43,495 nt of DNA, from contig WHTP01000035.1 of NCBI GenBank assembly GCA_009377695.1, forward strand, positions 1 to 43,495, in the 5' to 3' direction. The DNA is from Hyphomicrobiales bacterium. GTDB taxonomy: Bacteria > Pseudomonadota > Alphaproteobacteria > Rhizobiales > Xanthobacteraceae. Position 1 is the stretch's first letter. The number at the start of each line of letters is the position of its first letter. The notes under the pieces are model-generated. The model did not search any database. It was not told the origin of the DNA and was given only the letters and a program-made list of their open reading frames with translations. Below, in pieces: positions 9,123 to 17,810 of this stretch. The translations under genes and the position numbers were made by a program.

Positions 9123-10130
9123 ATGTCCATTCGGGTCGCTATCAACGGGTTCGGACGCATCGGCCGCATGGTCCTGCGCGCCATCGTCGAGGCCAAGCGC
9201 AACGACATCACCGTAGTCGCCATCAACGACCTGGCCCCGCCGGAGACCAACGCGCACCTACTGCGCTTTGATTCCGTGCACGGCCGCTTTCCCGGCGAAG
9301 TGACGGTCAAGGGCGACACGCTTGACTGCGGCACCGGCCCGATCAAGGTGCTGGCCGAACGCGACCCATCAAAGCTGCCGTGGAAGGATCTTGGCGTCGA
9401 CATCGCGCTCGAATGCACCGGCCTGTTCACGTCCAAGGAAAAGGCATCCGCGCATTTAAAGGCCGGCGCCAAGCGCGTGTTGATCTCTGCGCCCGCCGAC
9501 GACGTCGATCTCACAGTCGTCTACGGCATCAACCACGACAAGCTTAGCAAGGACCACGTGGTGGTCTCGAACGCGTCATGCACCACCAACTGCCTGGTGC
9601 CGGTCGTAAAGGTGCTTCACGACGCCGTGGGCGTCGAGCACGGCATGATGACCACGGTCCACTCTTACACCAACGATCAGCCTTCGCAGGATCAGTACCA
9701 CAAGGACCTATATCGCGCGCGCGCGGCGGCGCTCAACATGATCCCGACCTCGACCGGCGCCGCCAAGGCCGTCGGCCTCGTGCTGCCGGAGCTTAAGGGC
9801 AAGCTCGACGGCATCTCGATCCGCGTGCCGACGGCGAACGTCTCGGTCGTCGACCTGAAATTTGTGGCCAAGCGCGCGACCAACAAGGACGAGATCAACG
9901 GCGCCGTGAAGCGCGCGGCCGAACAGCAGCTCAAAGGCATTCTCGGCTACACTGAACGGCCCAACGTTTCGACCGACTTCAACCACGACCCGCATTCCTC
10001 GGTATTCCACATGGACCAGACCAAGGTGATGGATGGGAAGTTCGTATCGGTGATGTCCTGGTACGATAACGAATGGGGCTTCTCCAACCGCATGGTCGAC
10101 ACCGCAGTCGCGATGGGCAAGCTGCTCTGA
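9123..10130 (+). CDS. gap: type I glyceraldehyde-3-phosphate dehydrogenase
   Basis: The 335-residue enzyme oxidatively phosphorylates glyceraldehyde 3-phosphate, or runs in reverse in gluconeogenesis and the Calvin cycle. The Rossmann motif NGFGRIGR is at 8-15. The catalytic SNASCTTNC has Cys153, followed by HSYTNDQ. The ATG at 9123 is preceded by GGGAGAA at suitable distance; the frame stays open a little upstream but without family similarity. It lies in series with pgk and aldolase. Confidence 0.96.
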   Translation: MSIRVAINGFGRIGRMVLRAIVEAKRNDITVVAINDLAPPETNAHLLRFDSVHGRFPGEVTVKGDTLDCGTGPIKVLAERDPSKLPWKDLGVDIALECTGLFTSKEKASAHLKAGAKRVLISAPADDVDLTVVYGINHDKLSKDHVVVSNASCTTNCLVPVVKVLHDAVGVEHGMMTTVHSYTNDQPSQDQYHKDLYRARAAALNMIPTSTGAAKAVGLVLPELKGKLDGISIRVPTANVSVVDLKFVAKRATNKDEINGAVKRAAEQQLKGILGYTERPNVSTDFNHDPHSSVFHMDQTKVMDGKFVSVMSWYDNEWGFSNRMVDTAVAMGKLL

Positions 10131-10136
10131 TTGCTT

Positions 10137-10260
10137 GTCCCGGACGCAGTGCAGCGCGCAGCGGTGCACTGCTGATCCGGACCCCGGTTAGACTTGTCAC
10201 TTAGAAAGCGGGGTCCCGGTTCTGCAACGCATCACTTCGTGCTGCGTTGCGCCCGGGACA
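10137..10260. repeat. four-arm intergenic repeat between gap and pgk
   Basis: An outer stem TGTCCCGG (10137-10144) with CCGGGACA (10253-10260) encloses three perfect 8-bp hairpins: GCAGTGCA/TGCACTGC (10146-10153, 10165-10172), GGACCCCG/CGGGGTCC (10179-10186, 10209-10216) and GCAACGCA/TGCGTTGC (10224-10231, 10243-10250). Folded, this is a cruciform-like four-way junction. It fills nearly all the space between two genes expected to be co-transcribed. Similar cloverleaf-like repeats are, from memory, common in Bradyrhizobium genomes. Confidence 0.75.
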
Positions 10261-10271
10261 CGAGGTCTGCA

Positions 10272-11462
10272 ATGCCAAAGTTTCGCACCCTCGACGACGC
10301 CGCCGTAAAAAATAAGCGCGTTCTCGTCCGCGTCGACCTCAACGTTCCGACCGAGAACGGCAAGGTCACCGACGCCACGCGCATCGAACGGCAGGCGCCG
10401 ACCATCACCGAGATCGCCGACAAGGGCGGCAAGGTGATCCTGTTGTCGCATTTCGGCCGGCCGAAGGGTCCCGATCCGTCGCAGTCGCTTCGCCCGATCG
10501 CGGAAGAGGTCGCGCGCGTGCTCAAGCGACCGGTCGCGTTCGCCGAGGATTGCATCGGCGAGAAGGCGGCGGCCGCGGTCGCCGCGATGAAGCCCGGCGA
10601 CATTCTCTGCCTTGAGAACACGCGCTTTCACAAAGGCGAGGAGAATAACGATCCGGCTTTCGTTGCCGAGCTTGCGAAACTCGGCGACCTCTGGGTCAAC
10701 GATGCCTTCTCCGCAGCGCATCGCGCCCATGCCTCGACCGAAGGCCTCGGCCACGTGCTGCCCGCCTATGCCGGGCGCAGCATGCAGACCGAGCTCGATG
10801 CGCTCGGTAAGGCACTCGATGCGCCGCAGCGGCCGGTGGCCGCAATCGTCGGCGGCGCCAAGGTGTCGACCAAGCTCGACCTGCTCGGCAACCTCATTTC
10901 TAAGGTGAACGTGCTGATCATCGGCGGCGGCATGGCCAATACCTTCCTGGTGGCGCAGGGCAAGAATGTTGGCAAATCGCTGGCCGAGCGTGACCTGGCC
11001 GGCACCGCGCGCGACATCCTCGCCAAGGCGAAAGCGCAGGGCTGCGAGATCGTGCTGCCGGTCGATGCGGTGGTGGCGAAGGAATTCAAAGCCAACGCGC
11101 CGTCGCGCGCCGTCTCGGTCGATGCGGTCGGCGATGACGAGATGATCCTGGACATCGGCCCCAGGAGCATCGAGCACGCGGTATCGGTGCTCGGACGGAT
11201 CAAGACGCTGGTGTGGAACGGACCGTTCGGCGCGTTCGAGCTGGAACCGTTCGACAACGGAACCGTCGAAGCCGCTGAAGCGGCAGCGGAACTGACGGCA
11301 GCCGGCAAGCTTGTCTCGGTAGCGGGGGGCGGCGATACCGTAGCGGCGCTGAACGCTGCCGGCGCCGCCGAGCGTTTCACCTATGTTTCGACGGCGGGTG
11401 GCGCGTTTCTTGAATGGATGGAGGGCAAGGCCCTTCCCGGTGTCGAGGTGCTTCGGGTTTAG
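10272..11462 (+). CDS. pgk: phosphoglycerate kinase
   Basis: The 396-residue monomeric enzyme transfers phosphate between 1,3-bisphosphoglycerate and ADP. Signatures include [11 protein letters not shown] near 17-27, [10 protein letters not shown] near 58-67, [14 protein letters not shown] near 115-128 and the nucleotide-binding GGGDTV near 360. The ATG at 10272 follows GAGG at suitable spacing. An upstream in-frame start at 10194 would read through the palindromic repeat and is rejected. It lies in series with gap and the aldolase gene. Confidence 0.96.
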   Translation: MPKFRTLDDAAVKNKRVLVRVDLNVPTENGKVTDATRIERQAPTITEIADKGGKVILLSHFGRPKGPDPSQSLRPIAEEVARVLKRPVAFAEDCIGEKAAAAVAAMKPGDILCLENTRFHKGEENNDPAFVAELAKLGDLWVNDAFSAAHRAHASTEGLGHVLPAYAGRSMQTELDALGKALDAPQRPVAAIVGGAKVSTKLDLLGNLISKVNVLIIGGGMANTFLVAQGKNVGKSLAERDLAGTARDILAKAKAQGCEIVLPVDAVVAKEFKANAPSRAVSVDAVGDDEMILDIGPRSIEHAVSVLGRIKTLVWNGPFGAFELEPFDNGTVEAAEAAAELTAAGKLVSVAGGGDTVAALNAAGAAERFTYVSTAGGAFLEWMEGKALPGVEVLRV

Positions 11463-11683
11463 GCTACTCCGCTGCGCCGGGCGTGGCGGCTCAGAAGTCC
11501 GCAAGGCATCGAAGATCAAGGCCCTCCCGCTGCCGGCCATGGCGCAGCGGTATGCCCATGGTGAGCCTGATCCCAAATTCCACACGCAGCGCGACGCTGC
11601 GGAGTAGACGGGCCACGCGCCGGCCGGGTAGAAATTGCCTCGATCCGGGGCCGTTCCGCCCCGCCTGATTTTGGAGGAAAACG

Positions 11684-12709
11684 ATGAACCTTGCGGAACT
11701 CAACAAGGTTGCAAATGCCATGGTGGCGCCGGGCCGCGGCATCCTCGCGGCGGACGAATCCTCCGGCACCATCAAGAAGCGCTTCGACGCAATCGGCGTG
11801 GAATGCACCGAGGACAGCCGCCGCGACTACCGCGAGATGCTGTTCCGTGCGACCGACGCGATGTCGAAATGCATTTCCGGCGTGATCCTCTACGACGAGA
11901 CGATCCGCCAGAAGGCCAAGGACGGCACGCCGCTGGTCAAGCTGATCGAAAAGGCGGGCTCGATCCCGGGCATCAAGGTCGACAAGGGCGTGCAGCCGCT
12001 GCCGAACTGCCCAGGCGAGGTCATCACCGAAGGCCTCGACGGCCTCGGCAAGCGGCTCGACGAGTATCGCGAGCTCGGCGCGAAATTCGCCAAGTGGCGC
12101 GCGGTCATCGACATCGGCGCCGGCATCCCGACCTACACCTGCATCCACACCAACACTCACGCGCTGGCGCGCTACGCCGCGCTCTGCCAGCAGCACGGCA
12201 TCGTGCCGATCGTCGAGCCGGAGGTGCTGATGGATGGCGACCACAGCATCGACCGCTGCTATGAGGTCACCGAGTTCGTGCTCAAGGAGCAGTTCCAGGA
12301 GCTCTACTATCAGCGCGTCGCGCTCGAAGGCATGGTGCTCAAGCCCAACATGGCGATCTCGGGCAAGAAGGCCTCAAAGCGCGCCGGCGTCGAGGAAGTC
12401 GCCGAGAAGACCGTGAAACTACTCAAGGCCTGCGTGCCGGGTGCGGTGCCGGGCATCGCGTTCCTCTCCGGCGGACAGTCGGACGAAGAAGCGACCGCCC
12501 ATCTCGACGCCATGAACAAGATCGGTAACCTGCCCTGGGCGCTGACGTTCTCCTATGGCCGCGCGCTACAAGCTGCGCCGCAGAAGGCCTGGAGCGGCAA
12601 GTCCGAGAACGTGGCGGCCGCGCAACGCGCGTTCTCGCATCGCGCCGTGATGAACTCGCTCGCCGCACGTGGGCAGTGGAAGCAGGATTTGGAAAAGAAG
12701 GCGGCGTAA
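11684..12709 (+). CDS. fba: class I fructose-bisphosphate aldolase
   Basis: The 341-residue enzyme cleaves or forms fructose 1,6-bisphosphate through a Schiff base. The animal-type class I signatures are clear: GILAADESSGTIKKRF (19-34), the acid/base pair in EPEVL (Glu178 and Glu180), and the Schiff-base lysine K220 in VLKPNMA. GGAGG lies 7 bp before the ATG. It follows pgk by 221 bp. Many alphaproteobacteria use a class II zinc aldolase at this locus, but class I is also frequent in this group. Confidence 0.95.
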   Translation: MNLAELNKVANAMVAPGRGILAADESSGTIKKRFDAIGVECTEDSRRDYREMLFRATDAMSKCISGVILYDETIRQKAKDGTPLVKLIEKAGSIPGIKVDKGVQPLPNCPGEVITEGLDGLGKRLDEYRELGAKFAKWRAVIDIGAGIPTYTCIHTNTHALARYAALCQQHGIVPIVEPEVLMDGDHSIDRCYEVTEFVLKEQFQELYYQRVALEGMVLKPNMAISGKKASKRAGVEEVAEKTVKLLKACVPGAVPGIAFLSGGQSDEEATAHLDAMNKIGNLPWALTFSYGRALQAAPQKAWSGKSENVAAAQRAFSHRAVMNSLAARGQWKQDLEKKAA

Positions 12710-12732
12710 TTCCACGTCGCCTGCGATGGCTC

Positions 12733-12791
12733 ATTCCCGCGAAAGCGGGAATCCAGCACTGTTGCTTCTGGGTCCCCGCGTTCGTGGGGAC
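12733..12791. repeat. two hairpins between convergent genes
   Basis: ATTCCCGC-GAAA-GCGGGAAT (12733-12752) is a perfect 8-bp stem with a GAAA tetraloop. GTCCCC and GGGGAC (12772-12791) form a second stem. They lie between the convergent aldolase and sensor-kinase genes and probably stop transcription from either side. Related arms occur at 1340-1420. Confidence 0.6.
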
Positions 12792-12843
12792 GAGTGGCAC
12801 ATGGGCGAATCACTAAATGGGACATGCGCTTTCGCGATCACGT

Positions 12844-14079
12844 TTAGCCCGCCTTGGCGGGCAACGTCACACGAAAGCAGCTCGACGTCGGTGGCTGCTG
12901 TGCCACCGTCGCATCCCCACCATGCAGGCGCGCGATCTGGCGCACCAGCGACAGGCCGAGGCCGGTGCCGGTGCCGTCGCGCCCCAGGCGATGGAACGGA
13001 GCGAACACGCGTTCCCGTTCCGCGTCGGGGATCCCGGGACCCGCGTCAATCACGTCGAGAACCGCACGCGCTTCGGCGCACCGGAGCTTGATCCGCACCG
13101 GCGGCGCGCCATGCCGTTGCGCATTCTCCAAGAGGTTCCGAACGATACGCCGCAGCAAACGGGCTTCGCCGCGCACGATGGCCGGTGTGCCGTCGAGACT
13201 GCATCCCTCCATACGCACGCATTCCTCGGCTGCGATGGCCAGAAGATCGACGTCCTCCGCTGTCTGCAACGCTGGATTCGCGTTCAGCCGGCTCGACAGC
13301 AGAATCTCGTCGACCAGCGCATCGAGCTCGACGATGTCGCGTTCGATCTGCTCCTTGTACTTGGTATCCCGCGTCTGCTGATAGAGCTCGATCCCGAGCC
13401 GTAGCCGCGACAGCGGCGTGCGCAGCTCGTGAGAGGCATTGGCGAGCAACAGGCGGTGGGCATTCACCAGGTCCTGGATGCGCACGGCAGAGTGGTTGAA
13501 AGCCTCCGCCACCTGCGCGACCTCGTCACGGCCTTCGACCTCGACGCGGGTGTCGAGATTGCCGGCGCCGAATGTTTCGACACCGGTCTGCAGACGTTCC
13601 AGCCGGCGCGTCAGCCCGCGCACCACCGGATAGGCGCCGACCGCCACCGCAAGCGCTATGCTTCCAAGCAGGAGCAGAAGCCCGAACAGCGGCGCACGAT
13701 GGCGCAGCGGCGCCCGTACGACGAACCACCGACCGTCCGGCAATTGCACGCTCCAAGCGCCACGAAACCATCCTGGCCGAGCGCGCGGTGGCGGACTGGG
13801 CAAGGGACGGCCGGCCGATGCAATAAGCTCCCTACCGGGATCGAACAACGCAACGTCGGCACCGAGCCGGCTTCCCAGGCGGTCGATGGCGGCCCGCTGC
13901 GCCTCTCGCGTAGCAGTCGCGGCCGGTAGCGCACTGGCGACAAGCTCGCCCGCCATTTCGAGCCCATGCGTTGCCATCGAATTCTCTGCCGTGAAACGCC
14001 ACAGCGCGCCGACCGTCAGCACGACCAGGACGAGACTGGCGATGATGGTGAGATAGATCTTCTGGTACAGGCGGCGCAT
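12844..14079 (-). CDS. sensor histidine kinase, CpxA/EnvZ-like
   Basis: The 411-residue inner-membrane kinase has a first membrane segment at about 8-29, a roughly 100-residue periplasmic domain, and a second segment at about 130-150. HAMP follows (150-205). HisKA has the phosphoacceptor His217 in NASHELRTPLSRLR. The ATPase domain has an N box at N315-N319 (RNLLENAQRHG), a G1 box at 345-350 (DAGPGI) and a G2 box near 369-378 (GTGTGLGLSL). It lies 1 bp after the response-regulator gene, downstream of a CpxP/Spy-like gene, so it likely senses envelope stress and phosphorylates that regulator. CpxA likeness is inferred from context. Confidence 0.92.
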   Translation of the reverse strand: MRRLYQKIYLTIIASLVLVVLTVGALWRFTAENSMATHGLEMAGELVASALPAATATREAQRAAIDRLGSRLGADVALFDPGRELIASAGRPLPSPPPRARPGWFRGAWSVQLPDGRWFVVRAPLRHRAPLFGLLLLLGSIALAVAVGAYPVVRGLTRRLERLQTGVETFGAGNLDTRVEVEGRDEVAQVAEAFNHSAVRIQDLVNAHRLLLANASHELRTPLSRLRLGIELYQQTRDTKYKEQIERDIVELDALVDEILLSSRLNANPALQTAEDVDLLAIAAEECVRMEGCSLDGTPAIVRGEARLLRRIVRNLLENAQRHGAPPVRIKLRCAEARAVLDVIDAGPGIPDAERERVFAPFHRLGRDGTGTGLGLSLVRQIARLHGGDATVAQQPPTSSCFRVTLPAKAG

Positions 14080-14080
14080 G

Positions 14081-14767
14081 TCAGTCCTGCGCCTTGGCGA
14101 ACACGTATCCGGCGCCGCGCACGGTGATCACGCGACGTGGATTCTTCGGATCGTCTTCTATGGCCGCACGGATACGCGAAATGTGCACGTCGATCGACCG
14201 GTCAAAAGCCTCGAGCGGTTCGTTGCTGAGCAAATCCATGATGACGTCGCGCGACAGCACGCGCCCCGCATGCCGGGCGAGGACGAGGAGAAGCGCGAAC
14301 TGGTGGCCGGTCATGGAACGAATCTCTCCGTCGAGCCGGACGACACGCGCGCCAATGTCGATCTCCAGCCGCCCGAATCGCATCAAGTCTGATTCTTCAT
14401 GCCCCTTCGCGCGGCGCAGGATGGCGCGCAGACGCGCGAGCAGTTCTCGCGGTTCAAACGGCTTCGGCAGGTAGTCGTCGGCCCCGAGCTCCAGGCCCAC
14501 AACACGGTCCATCGCGTCACCGCGGGCCGTGAGCATCAGGATCGGCGTTCGTCCACGCGCGCGGATGCGCCGGCAGACCTCGAGACCGTCCAAGTCCGGC
14601 AGCATCAGGTCGAGAATGACCAGATCGAACGGCCCACGCGCGAGCATCGCGATGCCGGTCTCGCCGCGTCCTGCCGCGCTGACGTCAAATCCGGCCTCGC
14701 CGAGATAGCTTTTCACCATCTCGGCGAGACCTGGATCGTCCTCGATGAGCAAGATGCGGTCAGTCAC
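14081..14767 (-). CDS. OmpR/CpxR-type response regulator
   Basis: The 228-residue cytoplasmic regulator has a receiver domain (about 3-115). It has acidic residues D10-D11 in LIEDD, the phosphoacceptor D53 in LVILDLMLPDLDG, and a conserved lysine in PKPFEPREL. A winged-helix trans_reg_C DNA-binding domain follows (about 128-225), ending with SRIRAAIEDDPKNPRRVITVRGAGYVF. It sits between the CpxP-like gene (9 bp upstream) and the kinase gene (1 bp downstream). The GTAAA-N5-GTAAA box upstream of the operon at 15444-15458 is its probable operator. Confidence 0.93.
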   Translation of the reverse strand: MTDRILLIEDDPGLAEMVKSYLGEAGFDVSAAGRGETGIAMLARGPFDLVILDLMLPDLDGLEVCRRIRARGRTPILMLTARGDAMDRVVGLELGADDYLPKPFEPRELLARLRAILRRAKGHEESDLMRFGRLEIDIGARVVRLDGEIRSMTGHQFALLLVLARHAGRVLSRDVIMDLLSNEPLEAFDRSIDVHISRIRAAIEDDPKNPRRVITVRGAGYVFAKAQD

Positions 14768-14776
14768 CGGGCTATT

Positions 14777-15355
14777 CTAACCGCGATGCCAGCCCCATCT
14801 ACCCCATCGATGCGCATGCATCGTATCGATCCGCTCGGCGATCTTCCGGCGCTGCTCAACCGTCAGGATGCTGGCGGCATCGGCGATCGCCTGTGAAAGC
14901 CTGCGGGTGGCCTGATCCGCGAGCGCCATCTGTTCGGCGCGCAATGATTCGATCGCCGCCCGGTCGATCGTGGTCTGCGTCAGCAACTCCCGTCCGCGCT
15001 GGCGCGAATTCATCGCCTTCTCACGAAATGGAACAAGATCACGGACAGCCGAGCGGACGATGGTCCGCAGCCGCTCCTGTTGTTCAGCCGTCGCATCCAC
15101 TTCGATCGCGAGATGACGCACCATGCGGTCGGCGCGATCTTCGATCGCAGCGGGATCGAATGTCTGACTCCAGAATGGCCGCGAATGCCACGGCGGCCCA
15201 AAACCCTGGCTGAACGCGCTGCTCGCGAACGCCGCGGCGATGGCGGCGACTACGACGACAATTGCGACGAGAAAAATCCGGCTCGCGGGGTTCGCCGGCT
15301 GCCGAGGCTGTTCCGGGCGCGTTGCGAGGTCATGGCTTGTATTGGGAGCTGTCAT
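14777..15355 (-). CDS. CpxP/Spy-like periplasmic protein with membrane anchor
   Basis: The 192-residue protein has a single hydrophobic segment at about 27-50 (RIFLVAIVVVVAAIAAAF) followed by a helical periplasmic domain. LTxxQ-like elements near VDATAEQQERLRTIV and SILTVEQRRKIAERI are the mark of the Spy/CpxP/ZraP chaperone and metal-sensor family. The C-terminus HAHRWGRWGWHRG is rich in His and Trp and could bind metal. The ATG at 15355 has AAGGG 8 bp upstream; a longer frame to 15481 has no such support. It heads the three-gene stress operon and probably inhibits the sensor kinase in unstressed cells, as CpxP does. Confidence 0.8.
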   Translation of the reverse strand: MTAPNTSHDLATRPEQPRQPANPASRIFLVAIVVVVAAIAAAFASSAFSQGFGPPWHSRPFWSQTFDPAAIEDRADRMVRHLAIEVDATAEQQERLRTIVRSAVRDLVPFREKAMNSRQRGRELLTQTTIDRAAIESLRAEQMALADQATRRLSQAIADAASILTVEQRRKIAERIDTMHAHRWGRWGWHRG

Positions 15356-15754
15356 GGTTGGATCCCTTGATGTTGATTGTCCGGGCAACATCGCCCGATC
15401 CCGGCAATCTCCATCGCAGGCGTTTCGGCGGCTTCTCGGAATTGTAAAGTTTTGTAAAACGCCCGCTTGGCGAGGTTGCACATCACCCCATCGTCAACCG
15501 GTTGCACACGGAGATGACGCGTATTGCCGCGACCCGGACCTGCAGAGCGCTTGCCTCATCCCCTGTGCGCAGCCGCCGATTGCGGAATCCCAGCGCGGCA
15601 TCAATCAGAAATCGCAAGCGGGGCGGACTGGTGAAGAGCTTGGGGCTCGCGCGGACGATTTAGGGCTGCGGATCCTGCCACCTTTACCCTCTTGTAGGGC
15701 TACGGGTCTACAAACGCCCCCAAACCGCCTGATTGCAAGGGCAATCGACCCGTC
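15356..15754. other. divergent intergenic region with regulatory repeats
   Basis: This 399-bp gap separates the leftward Cpx-like operon from the rightward ThiE-like gene. It contains a CpxR-like box at 15444-15458 and a direct repeat GGTTGCACA at 15474-15482 and 15500-15508, 26 bp apart. The second copy overlaps the palindrome CAACCGGTTG. I see no gene in it; short frames here are not convincing. Confidence 0.6.
15444..15458 (+). promoter_or_regulatory. CpxR-like binding box GTAAA-N5-GTAAA
   Basis: The sequence GTAAAgttttGTAAA is an exact match to the enterobacterial CpxR consensus GTAAA-N4-8-GTAAA, on the plus strand. It lies 89 bp upstream of the start codon of the CpxP-like gene in a high-GC genome where such A-rich pentamers are rare. 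It is the obvious candidate operator for autoregulation by the linked OmpR-family regulator. The match is seen directly; binding is inferred. Confidence 0.6.
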
Positions 15755-16417
15755 ATGGCGACCCGACAGCAACCATCCGAGCCGCGGCGCCCCGCCCCGC
15801 GTCTCTATCTCGTGACGGCGCCAACCGCCGAACCGGCGCGGCTCGCGGACACGCTCGCGGATGCGGCTGGCGCTGCCGATGTGGCCGCCGTCCTGGTGCC
15901 GCTCACGGGCGACGACGAGCGTGCCCTGCTCAACGGCCTCAAGGTGCTGGCGCCGGCGGTGCAAAGCGCCGGCGCCGCCTTGCTGCTCGATGGCCGCCCC
16001 GACCTTGTCGCACGCGCGGGCGCCGACGGCGCACACCTCATTGGGATCGATGACTTCAGCACCGCGGTCGCTTCCCTGAAGCCGCAGCGGATCGCGGGCT
16101 GTGGCGGCCTGTCGACCCGTCACGATGCGATGCTCGCGGTCGAAGCCGGCGCCGACTACGTGATGTTCGGTGAGCCGGATGAAAACGGACATCGGCCATC
16201 ATTCGAGGCCGTGCTCGAACGCGTCGAATGGTGGGCCGAGGTCTTCGAGATCCCGTGCGTGGGTTACGCCATGACCCTGGACGAGATCGCCCCGCTGGTA
16301 GCCGCCGGTGCCGACTTCATCGCCGTGGGCGTGTTCACCTTCGACGATCCGCGCGGCCTTGCCGCAGCGATGAAAGATTGCATGGCTCGCCTGGTCATTC
16401 CGGGGGCCGTGCAATGA
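15755..16417 (+). CDS. ThiE/TenI-like thiamine phosphate synthase family protein
   Basis: The 220-residue predicted TIM-barrel protein has the family outline: a GADGAHL segment near 90, GCGGLSTRHDAMLAVEAGADYVMFGEP near 113-138, and a closing AAGADFIAVG. Several catalytic motifs of true ThiE are altered. The Asn-Asp pair is LDG, the HLGQxD segment is HLIGIDD, the GPIxxTxTK loop is GEPDENGHRP, and the C-terminal GGI is GYAM. It may therefore not make thiamine phosphate. The next gene starts in an ATGA overlap, so the two are translationally coupled. Confidence 0.75.
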   Translation: MATRQQPSEPRRPAPRLYLVTAPTAEPARLADTLADAAGAADVAAVLVPLTGDDERALLNGLKVLAPAVQSAGAALLLDGRPDLVARAGADGAHLIGIDDFSTAVASLKPQRIAGCGGLSTRHDAMLAVEAGADYVMFGEPDENGHRPSFEAVLERVEWWAEVFEIPCVGYAMTLDEIAPLVAAGADFIAVGVFTFDDPRGLAAAMKDCMARLVIPGAVQ

Positions 16418-17748
16418 CGCATTTCCGGCGTCACTTGATCCGTCACTTGGCGGTGTTGTTGGCGGGCGCGTGGGGAATCACACTCGGCGCGTCCACGATC
16501 GCGCAATCGCAGATCGTTCCCAGGGGCGCGGCCGGCGCGCCCAGGGAAGCTCCTCCCATACCTCCCCAGACCATTCCCAATGTTCCTCCGGCCATTCCCA
16601 ATGCTGCTCAGGCGGCTCCCAACAGCGGTGGCGGCGCACCAAGGGAAACTCTCAAACCGTCTCAGGTCACCCCTGACAGCGTGATCGGCGCACCGCGGGA
16701 AGCACCGGCGAAGCCCGAACCGCGTCGCAAGCGCCCGCGACAGAAACCGGTGGCGCGGCCTAAGCACGCCCCAACACCGCCTCCAGCCGCGGCGCAACCA
16801 TTAGTCACGCCACCGCCCGTCGCCACGCCGACGCCGAAACCTGCCTCACCACCCACCGCTGCCGCGCCGGCCGACCCACCGGCGGAGGGGAGCGCAAACG
16901 CGGCCTTTGCCGCATTTCAACGCGGCCATTACAAGACCGCGCTCACGATCGCGACCCAACGGGTCGAGCAGAACGACGACGTCAAGGCGATGGCGCTCCT
17001 GGGCGAGCTTTATGCCTCCGGCCTCGGCGTGCAACAGGACGACGGCAAGGCGATCGAATGGTACCAGCGCGCCGCCGACCGCGGCGACCGCGAGGCGATG
17101 TTCGCGCTGGCGATGCTGCGCATGGCGGGGCGCGGCGGCTTCGTCAATCGGGACGAGGCCGCGAAACTGCTCGCCGCCGCTGCACGGCTCGATCATCCGC
17201 TGGCATCCTACAATCTCGGGATGCTCTATCTTCAAGGCCAACTGTTCCCGCGGGACTTCGCGCGCGCGGCAGAACTTTTCCGTGTCGCCGCCGAAGCCGG
17301 CAGCCCGGAAGCGCAATACGCGCTTGCCGCGCTCTACAAGGAAGGCCGCGGTGTGAAGAAGGACGTGGTCGAAGCGACGCGGCTGCTCTACCTCGCCGCT
17401 GTCGCCGATTTTGTCGATGCGCAGGTCGAATATGCGATCGCGCTGTTCAACGGTTCCGGCGTCGCCAAGAACGAGGAGGAGGCTGCCCGCTTCCTCGAGC
17501 GCGCGGCGCGCCGCGGCAGCCCGATCGCGCAGAACCGCCTCGCCCATATCCTCGTCATCGGACGCGGCCTTCCCGCCGATCCGGTCGAGGCGATCAAGTG
17601 GCACTTGATCTCGAAAGAGGGCGGCGCCAGCGACCAGAAGCTTGACGCATTCATGCGGGCGCAGAATGCCGACACAATCGCGGCCGCGACCAAGGCGGCG
17701 CATCCCTCGATCGAGGCGCTCAGGCTCGCCCGCGAGCCGCGCTCTTGA
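16414..17748 (+). CDS. secreted Sel1-repeat (TPR-like) protein
   Basis: The 444-residue protein starts at an ATG overlapping the previous stop codon (ATGA). The frame stays open further upstream within the ThiE-like gene, but that part is shadow. Residues 1-30 look like a signal peptide. Residues 33-150 are proline/alanine-rich and disordered, with repeats of the form GAPRE, NVPP and NAAQAAPN. From about 155 there are roughly six Sel1 repeats such as AMALLGELYASGLGVQQDDGKA and AQYALAALYKEGRGV. Sel1 proteins are scaffolds, often in the periplasm. No enzyme domain is visible. Confidence 0.85.
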   Translation: MTHFRRHLIRHLAVLLAGAWGITLGASTIAQSQIVPRGAAGAPREAPPIPPQTIPNVPPAIPNAAQAAPNSGGGAPRETLKPSQVTPDSVIGAPREAPAKPEPRRKRPRQKPVARPKHAPTPPPAAAQPLVTPPPVATPTPKPASPPTAAAPADPPAEGSANAAFAAFQRGHYKTALTIATQRVEQNDDVKAMALLGELYASGLGVQQDDGKAIEWYQRAADRGDREAMFALAMLRMAGRGGFVNRDEAAKLLAAAARLDHPLASYNLGMLYLQGQLFPRDFARAAELFRVAAEAGSPEAQYALAALYKEGRGVKKDVVEATRLLYLAAVADFVDAQVEYAIALFNGSGVAKNEEEAARFLERAARRGSPIAQNRLAHILVIGRGLPADPVEAIKWHLISKEGGASDQKLDAFMRAQNADTIAAATKAAHPSIEALRLAREPRS

Positions 17749-17810
17749 CGCCGCCGCCCGCGCCGGGCAGACCCACGCGCTCGTAAATCGTCTGTCGCAA
17801 CGGGCACGCC

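Noticed and set aside
10197-11585. A 462-residue open frame antisense to pgk, and similar long antisense frames at 21880-23439 (under the GGDEF-EAL gene) and 38976-40583 (under prpE)
   Set aside because: They mirror high-GC codon use of well-identified genes, have arginine/histidine-rich composition with no domain, and lack ribosome sites.
16228-16413. N-terminal extension of the Sel1 protein back to 16228
   Set aside because: The extension is arginine-rich shadow of the ThiE-like gene. The ATGA start at 16414 gives a signal peptide directly.
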